Below, piece by piece: positions 26,797 to 33,814 of a stretch of 35,145 nucleotides of DNA. Source of the stretch: Bacteroidales bacterium UBA5072 (GTDB lineage Bacteria; Bacteroidota; Bacteroidia; Bacteroidales; UBA10428); NCBI GenBank assembly GCA_002415855.1, contig DIAS01000078.1, positions 30,664 through 65,808 of the forward strand, written 5' to 3'. The position numbers and the translations under genes are program-made. A model generated the notes under the pieces. The model ran no database searches and was not told where the DNA came from. It saw only the letters and a list, made by a program, of their open reading frames with translations. Each line of letters starts with the position of its first letter. Position 1 is the first letter of the stretch.

Positions 26797-27972
26797 ATGA
26801 TGATTTTAAGAAGGTTATTTGCTTTTTTTGCAATTGTTTTTGGATTAATCTCAACGCTTGTCGCACAAAATACAGGAACCATCACCAATAAAGTACTGGG
26901 TACCCTGAATGCCATTCAGACCACGGTTCCTTTTCTTACCATCGCTCCCGATTCAAGGAGTGGCGCGATGGGTGACCTGGGTGTGGCAACATCACCTGAT
27001 GTTAACTCACAGCACTGGAATGCAGCCAAGTATCCGTTTGCCAAGGGACAGTTTGGTGTTTCCCTGGCCTACACACCCTGGCTGAGGAATGTTGTCAATG
27101 ATATTAATCTGGGCTATTTAGCAGCCTATTACCGTTTTGATAAGAAACAGGTTGTCAGCGCCTCGCTGAAGTACTTTTCCCTCGGAGAGGTAATCTTCAG
27201 GGACATGGATGGCGTTCTGGTCGGTAATTATAATCCCAACGAGTTTGCAATAGATGCAGGCTATTCAAGGCTTTTATCGGATAATTTCTCTGCAGCCCTT
27301 GTAATGAGATTTATCCGTTCAGATATTACCGGTGGTGGAAGCATAGAAGGGCAACAATACAATGCCGGTTATTCCTTCGCTGCTGACCTCGGATTTTATT
27401 ACCAGCACCCTACAGAACTTGCCGGGCTCGGTGGTGAATGGGCCTGGGGTATTAATTTTTCAAACCTGGGATCCAAGATCTCATACACCGAAGGGGCCGA
27501 CAAACAGTTTATTCCTGCCAATCTCAGGATTGGCGCCCGTTATACCCTTGATATTGACGATTACAATTCACTTACCGCTTCTGTTGACCTGAACAAATTG
27601 CTGGTTCCTACACCGCCGATAACATCGGCCGACGGAGACACCATTTATTACGGCATGAAGCCCCCGAACTCACTCCCGTTAAGCTGGATCCAATCCTTCT
27701 ACGATGCCCCGGATGGCTTCACCGAGGAAATGCACGAGATAATGTATTCTATTGGAATGGAATACTGGTACAGACAACAGTTTGCGATGCGTGCCGGTTA
27801 CTTCAATGAACACGAGACAAAAGGCAACAGGAAGTATTTTGCTGTCGGTATCGGATTGAAACTAAATGTCTTCTTCATCGACTTTTCCTATTTGATTTCA
27901 ACATCAGGCAGGAACAATCCCCTTGCCAATACCATGCGTTTCACACTGGGACTTAATTTTTCAGAACTTTGA
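26797..27972 (+). CDS. porV: T9SS outer-membrane shuttle protein PorV (LptO)
   Basis: This 391-aa protein has a signal peptide ending STLVAQ. The PorV hallmark FLTIAPDSRSGAMGDLGVA at about residues 45-63 is followed by NSQHWNAAKYPFAKGQFGV. Many amphipathic strands of a FadL-like barrel follow, ending NTMRFTLGLNFSEL with a terminal outer-membrane signature. PorV collects cargo from the SprA translocon by its CTD and hands it to PorU. The porU-porV order agrees with the T9SS locus of other Bacteroidota. The length fits the family. ispF begins 10 bases after its stop. Confidence 0.95.
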   Translation: MMILRRLFAFFAIVFGLISTLVAQNTGTITNKVLGTLNAIQTTVPFLTIAPDSRSGAMGDLGVATSPDVNSQHWNAAKYPFAKGQFGVSLAYTPWLRNVVNDINLGYLAAYYRFDKKQVVSASLKYFSLGEVIFRDMDGVLVGNYNPNEFAIDAGYSRLLSDNFSAALVMRFIRSDITGGGSIEGQQYNAGYSFAADLGFYYQHPTELAGLGGEWAWGINFSNLGSKISYTEGADKQFIPANLRIGARYTLDIDDYNSLTASVDLNKLLVPTPPITSADGDTIYYGMKPPNSLPLSWIQSFYDAPDGFTEEMHEIMYSIGMEYWYRQQFAMRAGYFNEHETKGNRKYFAVGIGLKLNVFFIDFSYLISTSGRNNPLANTMRFTLGLNFSEL

Positions 27973-27982
27973 TAAGACCCTT

Positions 27983-28465
27983 ATGAATATCCGTATCGGG
28001 TTGGGCTATGATGTGCATCAGCTTGCAGAAGGACGAAAACTGATCCTCGGCGGAGTTGAGGTGCCTCATGAAAAAGGCTCAGTAGCCCATTCCGACGGGG
28101 ATGTTCTTATCCACGCAATCTGCGATGCCTTGCTTGGCGCAGCCAACCTGCGGGATATCGGATTTCATTTCCCCGACACATCGGACGAATTTAAGAACAT
28201 CAGCAGCCTGATCCTCCTTCAGAGAACAATATCTTTGCTGAAGGAACACGGTTACCGGGTGGGTAACATCGATTCTACACTTTGCCTGCAACGTCCAAAA
28301 ATCAAAGATTTCATTCCGCAAATGATCACCCGGCTGGCCGAGGCTTTGGAGACCAGTACGAATGACATCTCCGTAAAGGCAACCACAACCGAAAAGCTTG
28401 GATTTGTAGGAAAAGAAAAAGGTATGGCAGCTTATGCAGTAGCACTGATATATCAAACCCCATGA
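27983..28465 (+). CDS. ispF: 2-C-methyl-D-erythritol 2,4-cyclodiphosphate synthase
   Basis: This 160-aa enzyme of the MEP isoprenoid pathway cyclises CDP-methylerythritol 2-phosphate. The zinc ligands are in GLGYDVHQLAEGRKLILGG (the DVH motif) and in AHSDGDVLIHAICDALLGA. DIGFHFPDTSDEFKNISS and KATTTEKLGFVGKEKGMAA are the other conserved blocks. The length is exactly that of the family. The ORF is open from 27923 inside porV, but the ATG at 27983 is correct. It is followed by a CoA-binding-fold gene with an ATGA overlap, so the two are translationally coupled. Confidence 0.96.
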   Translation: MNIRIGLGYDVHQLAEGRKLILGGVEVPHEKGSVAHSDGDVLIHAICDALLGAANLRDIGFHFPDTSDEFKNISSLILLQRTISLLKEHGYRVGNIDSTLCLQRPKIKDFIPQMITRLAEALETSTNDISVKATTTEKLGFVGKEKGMAAYAVALIYQTP

Positions 28466-28821
28466 GCTTCGTTGTAGTTCTCGGAGCCAGTCCGAATCCC
28501 GAAAGATTCTCCAACAAAGCCGTAAAGCATCTTGTCAGGCACGGCTACCAGGTAATCGCCGTCGGCAAACGCGAAGGAACAATCGAGGATATTCCCATTG
28601 TTACCGGCCAGCCCGCGCTGCAGGATGTCCATACCGTCACCATGTACCTTGCCCCCCACCACCAGGGCGAGATCTTCGATTACCTGCTCTCTCTGCGTCC
28701 CAAACGGGTTATTTTCAACCCCGGAACCGGAAGTTCAGAACTTGAGGAATGGCTGGAAAGCTACAATATTGAGATCGTGCACGATTGCACGCTGGTGATG
28801 CTGGCAACAGGAACGTTTTAG
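28462..28821 (+). CDS. CoA-binding-domain protein (YccU-like)
   Basis: This 119-aa protein is a single Rossmann-like CoA-binding domain. The phosphate-binding loop VVLGASPNPERFSNKAVKHL is at the N-terminus. VTMYLAPHHQGEIFDYLLSL, RVIFNPGTGSSELEEWLE and VHDCTLVMLATG follow in the expected order. Family members are small cytoplasmic proteins of uncertain physiological role, and no catalytic motif is present. The start codon overlaps the ispF stop (ATGA at 28462-28465), so the two are coupled. Confidence 0.88.
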   Translation: MSFVVVLGASPNPERFSNKAVKHLVRHGYQVIAVGKREGTIEDIPIVTGQPALQDVHTVTMYLAPHHQGEIFDYLLSLRPKRVIFNPGTGSSELEEWLESYNIEIVHDCTLVMLATGTF

Positions 28822-29001
28822 AGAAAAGGTGCTCAGATTGCACAGAATGAAGGATGTAATTCCATTACATGGCCTTGGAAATTCATGCATCAGTGAACTT
28901 ATATCATCTTTTCAATGTAAATTGTCATCAATTCTCCAATCTAAAGTGATAACCTGTTAACTTTATGCTGTTCCGGATTACCAACCCCTAAATCCCCATC
29001 C

Positions 29002-29682
29002 ATGAAAAAACCTTTCATTTTAACAGTATTTGTTGGCCTTGCATTAACCATCAACGCACAAGATCCTGCTGTCCAAAAAGTCAGGGTTATTGAAGGAACC
29101 AGGTTCTATCTTTCTGCCAGTTTCCTGTACGGAATTGGCCTGGCACAATCTGAAGTAGTTGAATATGATAGCGGAGAAAAAGTAACACTCAGCGGAGGCG
29201 GCGGTTTTGGATTTATAGGTTCCATTGGTTACAATTTTTCAAAATATTTTGGATTATCTGCCGATGTCAGCTGGCAGAAAGCAGTGGAAGATGATCCCGT
29301 CGGCGAGGTCGAAGGTGAGTTCACCCGCTGGGATATTTTTCTGACGCCCAGGTTGCTGATTCCTGTGGGTGACCGCAGTCAGCTCCATCTGGGTGCAGGT
29401 GCAGGCTTGTTCTTTGGCGGCTGGTTGTTTTTATATTCTTCCGGGTATGATCTTCCCAGTGTGTATTATGGCCCCTCCTTTGGGTACCATTTTTTGGGTG
29501 AGTACAGGTTCTCAATTACCGAAAGGTTTTCCGTCGGGTTGGGGATAAAATACACCGGCACAACGCACCTGGTTGAATCTGTTTCACCCGATTACTATAG
29601 CGTGGATGATTTAACCGATGAAATACAGCATCTCAACGGCAATAGCCTGGATATGTTCGCGGGATTTCAGGTGAATTTCTGA
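29002..29682 (+). CDS. Outer-membrane beta-barrel protein
   Basis: This 226-aa protein has a signal peptide ending LTINAQ. It then has alternating hydrophobic and polar strands, including FYLSASFLYGIGLAQ, FGFIGSIGYNFSKYFGLSAD, SQLHLGAGAGLFFGGWLF and FSVGLGIKYTGTTHL. It ends DMFAGFQVNF with a terminal aromatic, as in outer-membrane barrels of the OmpA/OmpX size class. No peptidoglycan-binding domain is attached. The upstream region holds a near -7 box, TAACTTTA at 28958-28965. The substrate or partner is unknown. Confidence 0.8.
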   Translation: MKKPFILTVFVGLALTINAQDPAVQKVRVIEGTRFYLSASFLYGIGLAQSEVVEYDSGEKVTLSGGGGFGFIGSIGYNFSKYFGLSADVSWQKAVEDDPVGEVEGEFTRWDIFLTPRLLIPVGDRSQLHLGAGAGLFFGGWLFLYSSGYDLPSVYYGPSFGYHFLGEYRFSITERFSVGLGIKYTGTTHLVESVSPDYYSVDDLTDEIQHLNGNSLDMFAGFQVNF

Positions 29683-29740
29683 AGAATTCTGCCTGACGGC
29701 ATTCCTTCATCTGCCTTTCTTTTATTTTGATCTGTGTTAC

Positions 29741-29771
29741 TTGACTTTACCATTGAATTGTCATATATTTA
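29741..29771 (+). promoter_or_regulatory. Possible promoter upstream of the 292-aa exported protein gene
   Basis: TTG at 29741-29743 is separated by 20 bases from TATATTTA at 29764-29771, which differs from TAnnTTTG only at the last base. The predicted leader before the ATG at 29846 would be about 65 bases. Confidence 0.3.
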
Positions 29772-29845
29772 GCAATAGTCCAATGAGGCTGTCTTGAAAT
29801 GCAAAGGCATCCATACTTTCTGTTCTGATCCCTAACATCCTTATT

Positions 29846-30724
29846 ATGAATTTAAAAGCATCTTTACAGAATCGAAATTTAAAAGGAATTCCAGGTCTGG
29901 CCGGAATAGTTTTTGCTTTATTTACCGGATTTCCTTTATCGGGACAGCAAAGTGCTGCTGTCTCCATGATAAACCTTGGTGTGCCTTCGGGCATTGGAAC
30001 AACATTCTCACAAATTACACTGAAATCTGCTGAAGTGCGGGTATGGCGAGTAAAACCTGCAACGAATAGCAATAAAGAGGAATACGAAATTTTTCCGATA
30101 GAATTTATTGATCCGACTACCGGTGATTTTAATACAGCAAATCCATTGCTTGAAAAAATGCAGGTAGTCGTTGGAGGAAAGCGTGTCGCTAAAGCCAAAG
30201 TGCCTGCCGAATTGCAGCAGATGAAAATATCTGGATTGATCACCTTTAACAATAGTAATCCCGACCTGGCTTATTTCGGAGAGCTGCTGTTTACACCTTA
30301 CGGATATACCTATATCCTGCATGAAGGGTGTGTCACCCTATCCAGCATAAAAGCAATTACAAAGGGAAACTGGCTCGGTGCAATATATGAAGCCCGGGTG
30401 AATAGTAATGAGACTATAGTATTTTCGAGACTTGAACAACGATCGACCACTACAAAATATGTGGAAATGACAGTTGCCGGATCAGGTGCCTTGCTGAAAA
30501 TCAGTGACGGGTCCATCATCGGGACGGAAGGACCGTTCGCGCGGGTAACCTTACCCGTTGAACCTAAAAGACAGCTTGATATAAAAACCACCCTGGATGG
30601 ACCGTTGATAACAGTAACTTATCCGGACAGACATGATAATACAATATCGTTGACCTATAATTGGTCCATGCAGCAGATTGATGGAAACAACAAAGGAAAA
30701 TTGAAATTAATTGAAAGTAAGTGA
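29846..30724 (+). CDS. Exported protein of unknown function
   Basis: I do not recognise this 292-aa protein. The N-terminus has a basic stretch and a hydrophobic segment (IPGLAGIVFALFTGFPLSG), probably a signal peptide cleaved near GQQSA. The rest is mixed beta-type sequence with no cysteine-rich or repeat pattern, no lipobox and no recognisable sorting domain. Notable stretches are YEIFPIEFIDPTTGDFNTA, EKMQVVVGGKRVAKAKVPA and YGELLFTPYG-like FGELLFTPYGYTYILHEG. It follows the barrel gene by 163 bases and ends in a lower-GC, gene-poor stretch. A periplasmic or surface location is likely. Confidence 0.7.
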   Translation: MNLKASLQNRNLKGIPGLAGIVFALFTGFPLSGQQSAAVSMINLGVPSGIGTTFSQITLKSAEVRVWRVKPATNSNKEEYEIFPIEFIDPTTGDFNTANPLLEKMQVVVGGKRVAKAKVPAELQQMKISGLITFNNSNPDLAYFGELLFTPYGYTYILHEGCVTLSSIKAITKGNWLGAIYEARVNSNETIVFSRLEQRSTTTKYVEMTVAGSGALLKISDGSIIGTEGPFARVTLPVEPKRQLDIKTTLDGPLITVTYPDRHDNTISLTYNWSMQQIDGNNKGKLKLIESK

Positions 30725-30985
30725 ATTAACGTTGCCAGAAATTCCACTCCTGTTAGCAATCCAATCTTCGGACGACCATGATGCCTCTGGCGTTTTTAAA
30801 TCCCTGGACGGAGGATAGCAAGCATGATCGGGGTTGTAAATCCCGAGCAGCGGGGAGTGGTATTACGTTAGCATGTGATTGATAAAATGTTTACCACATC
30901 AATTGCCACGCCTTGTATGGCGTGGCAATAATTATCATCTAATCATGCACCGAAGTCAATGGTATTGGTTGCTGGTTTCGCAGGT
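30725..30985. other. Gene-poor convergent intergenic region
   Basis: These 261 bases lie between two converging genes and hold no convincing ORF. The stretch contains an imperfect inverted repeat (ATTCCACTCC at 30741-30750 and GGAGTGGTAT at 30854-30863, 9 of 10 pairing) and a strong hairpin at 30902-30929. It could be a degraded small element, but no transposase remnant is readable. Confidence 0.4.
30902..30929. terminator. Strong hairpin, possible bidirectional terminator
   Basis: ATTGCCACGCC and GGCGTGGCAAT form a perfect 11-base-pair stem with a 6-base loop. It lies between the converging stops of the 292-aa protein gene and the broken FISUMP gene. The flanks are AT-rich but lack a long T run on either strand, so it is a hairpin of terminator type but not a textbook intrinsic terminator. 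Confidence 0.5.
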
Positions 30986-33190
30986 CTAATGATCCCTCAT
31001 GCATCTGATGGAAAAGCCATTTACCTTAGCATTCTCGCCCTTATTTAAACCAGAATCACTGTTTCTCAAAAATCTCATTATGGCAAGACTAAATGGCGCT
31101 GCTGTCGATGTCCACCAGCAACCTTCGACTCCAATATTCCAGAATGGCCCGGAGTAAGTACGGCGTCCCGCAGGAAGACCTGAAAAGCCTGTTGTATTGA
31201 ATTTTTCAGGATAGGAAGGATTTCCTGCATTGCCGGGAAAGTTGTCTGGCAGCCAATTTGTATTAACAGCAAGTGACTTGGCAATTTTGTTCAAAGTAGA
31301 CCTGTCACCGTCATTATCTACTGAACCATCGTAATTAAACCCATTTGCTATCAGGTAGTTTTCCATGGCTGTCCACTCATCATCCGTTGGCACATGCCAG
31401 CCTGCGGGGCAAAGCTTGCCTGTTTCAACGGTGTACCAGTTATACAAAGCTCCATAAATGTTTTTACTGGCGTTTTCATCGTTGTTGTACCAGCAATAAG
31501 TCGGCGTTAATAAATTGTACCAGGTATTGTCATCTGTTACCAAAGGAATTTCTGTGCCATCGTTATATTTGGTAGTCTTAAGGTTTTCCGCCAACCAGGT
31601 TTGAGAGTCAATGGTAACAGTTTTATAAATGTTACCATCCCCATCAATGATACAATCAAGGTCACTCCCGTTGCAATCCTGGTCAATGCCATCGCCACAG
31701 ACTTCTATTGCATTCGGGTGAATGGTGGCATCAACATCATTACAATCAACTGGAGAAAAGTAACCATCCTGATCGGTATCAGTTGATCGAACTGCGCTAA
31801 ATTCAGAATTACCGTTACAGGAACAGCTGTTTGAATTGTAAGCAATACTGCCAGTGAAATTGTCTAAATCCGAGAAAGTTCCTGTAATTGTTACAGAACC
31901 GGGACAATCTTGATAGTAATAACCCGTAAGACTGATATCATGTCCATTTGCAATCAGGCCGGATACAGGTTGAGTAAGGTTTGGAATAAAGAACCTTATG
32001 TTTCCATTAATTTGCTCAACCATGAAATAAGTTATGTCACTAATACGACAACCAACCGGCATATCAATGATGGTGAAACGTACCAGGTACCAGTGTAATT
32101 TAATTCCGGGTGTGGATACTCATCGGTCACCCCGTCACAGTTATTATCATATCCATCTCCCATAATTTCAGTTGAAGCTGGATTTATGGCTACATTACCA
32201 TCATCACAATCTGCTGCATCAGTAACGAATCCCTCCGGTTCGTTCACTCCTGTTGGTACCTACACCGGCACAAACCGATTACCATATCCATCACCGTCTT
32301 TATCAAGATAATAGTATTGACCACCTGTTGTAATCGTTGCAGGCATCTTCACAAATCCCCCACCTCTTAAATAAATGGTATCATGCCCAATGCTGAGCAT
32401 TTGCAGCTCATTTCCAGGATCATGATCCGCATCATTCACCTCATCGGGAAGTGTTATGGTATTCCCTTCTGCTATAGTCAATTCATGGCCTGTTATTGAA
32501 ATGGCCTGAATTTCATTGGTGGGATCAGCATCGGCATCATTTACTTTATCGGGTAAAATGACCGTATTTCCATTCTGGATGGCAAGCTCCTGCCCTGTTA
32601 AGGTTAGCTGCTGGTTGTCCGTGTTGTCAACGAAAACGCCCAAATCTATCTCAGCAGCTGTTCCGTTTTTGTAATTGTCAGTTTGTTGTCCACCAGCTGT
32701 AAATCCTGGATCTCATTTTCCGGATCGGCATCATCATCTTGAATTCATTGAGGGGATCGGCATCGTTGTCCCCGCTGTTTTGAACGTGTCCGGCATACAG
32801 GGCATAGGGAACCGACAGCAACTGGCTGGTGCCGATTACAGTGTATTCCTTTTTGGGCTTGCATTTCGGATCCATTTCAATTTTGATGAAATAGTCCGAG
32901 GCGCCCCAGTCAATGGCAGCCATTGTGCCCAGTTCCGGCGTACCCCTGCCAATGTCCAGGTCGATTATACCAAAAGTGTTGCTGTAAGGGGTGTGTGTCT
33001 CAACATACACCGCTATTCCGGTTTCATTTCCCTGCAATATGCTGATGCGCATGGCTACCTGCTGGTTCACCAGCAGCCTGCCGTACTTGTCGCGTGCTAT
33101 TGCCTTGTATTTGAAAGCCTGCGGGGGCTGGGCGGTAATTGTAAACGCTGCTGTCAGCAGCATTACAAGCAATATGGCGGTCCTTTTCAT
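30986..33190 (-). pseudogene. Broken secreted protein gene with MopE-like repeats and FISUMP-type C-terminal domain
   Basis: Four reverse-strand pieces form one gene of about 730 codons. The N-terminal piece (32678-33190) has a signal peptide ending FTITAQ and the opening PPQAFKYKAIARDKYGRLLV. The next part has repeats such as GQELAIQNGNTVILPD and GHELTIAEGNTITLPD. MopE-like units follow (DKDGDGYG, ADCDDGNVAINP, CGDGIDQDCNGSD), and then a FISUMP-type domain (SQTWLAENLKTTKYNDGT, CPAGWHVPTDDEW, VNGFSIRCMRDH). Frame changes occur near 32744, at 32666-32670 and near 32074, and each is repaired by adding one A on the coding strand. A TAG at 32260-32262 is in frame between VPV and VPTGVNEPEG. Either the gene is inactive or the assembly has base errors. 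Its start overlaps the previous gene by ATGA. Confidence 0.75.
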
Positions 33191-33684
33191 GGTTCGGGGC
33201 TTTTGTCCCTTATTATTTTGGTCTCGGTTACCTGTTTGTCTCCCGAGGAGATCCTCAACAGGTAAATGCCATAGCTGAAATCCGCAAGGTTTATCTCGTT
33301 ATGAAGGGCATCGAGCCTGACATGCAGCACCAGTCTGCCGCTCATATCGATAAATTCGCCTTTCAGGGTTTCTGTGTAAGATCCGGAAATGACAACATGG
33401 ACGACATCAGGTGTTTTGGTGGGAAAAACCAGCACCCCTGCATCATCAAATGAATCATCCGGAATGGCTGCAGTGAAGTCTTCAACTTCCTGAAAGCCTT
33501 GAAGCAGCAACAGGTCTTCTTTGCCGAAGCTTTCGATGAGGCTTTCGCCGATCGTCCAGCTGAGGCTTGCGTCTTCACCTGCCGTGTGTGTTCCCGAAGT
33601 AATGATCACAGCGGGAGAGTTGGTTTGCGCAATACAGGTAAGACATGCAACTGAATCAATCAATAGGATAAGGAGGTATTTCAT
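33187..33684 (-). CDS. Small exported protein with T9SS type A-like sorting domain
   Basis: This 165-aa protein has a signal peptide ending LTCIAQ. A short segment follows with SGTHTAGEDASLSWTIGESL and a LLLQGFQEV motif. A CTD-like domain starts near residue 85: GVLVFPTKTPDVVHVVISG, EFIDMSGRLVLHV and ADFSYGIYLLRISSGDKQV. The conserved YPNP of type A domains is replaced by FPTKT. Small proteins of this kind often stand directly before a larger KYQAVARD-type secreted protein in Bacteroidota. Here the 3' end overlaps the next gene by four bases (ATGA), so the pair is translationally coupled. Its function is unknown; it could be a partner or assembly factor for the larger protein. Confidence 0.75.
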   Translation of the reverse strand: MKYLLILLIDSVACLTCIAQTNSPAVIITSGTHTAGEDASLSWTIGESLIESFGKEDLLLLQGFQEVEDFTAAIPDDSFDDAGVLVFPTKTPDVVHVVISGSYTETLKGEFIDMSGRLVLHVRLDALHNEINLADFSYGIYLLRISSGDKQVTETKIIRDKSPEP

Positions 33685-33754
33685 AGTTTATGATTTAAAA
33701 GATTTCGGCTTTTTAGTTGATAAAATATCTTACATGGTTGGTCGGCCCTAAAAG

Positions 33755-33802
33755 CCTCGACTACGCTCAGTCCAACGGTCACCCTGAGCGCAGCCGAAGG
33801 GT
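33755..33802. repeat. REP-like hairpin repeat, copy 2, with longer inverted arm
   Basis: TCGACTACGCTCAG at 33757-33770 pairs with CTGAGCGCAGCCGA at 33784-33797 at 12 of 14 positions. Inside it, the 22-base unit at 33781-33802 has arms ACCCT and AGGGT and repeats the unit at 17-38. It lies between the stop of the edge-truncated FISUMP gene and the start of the 165-aa gene, so it could end transcription of the first. Confidence 0.6.
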
Positions 33803-33814
33803 ATCCGGGAATAC

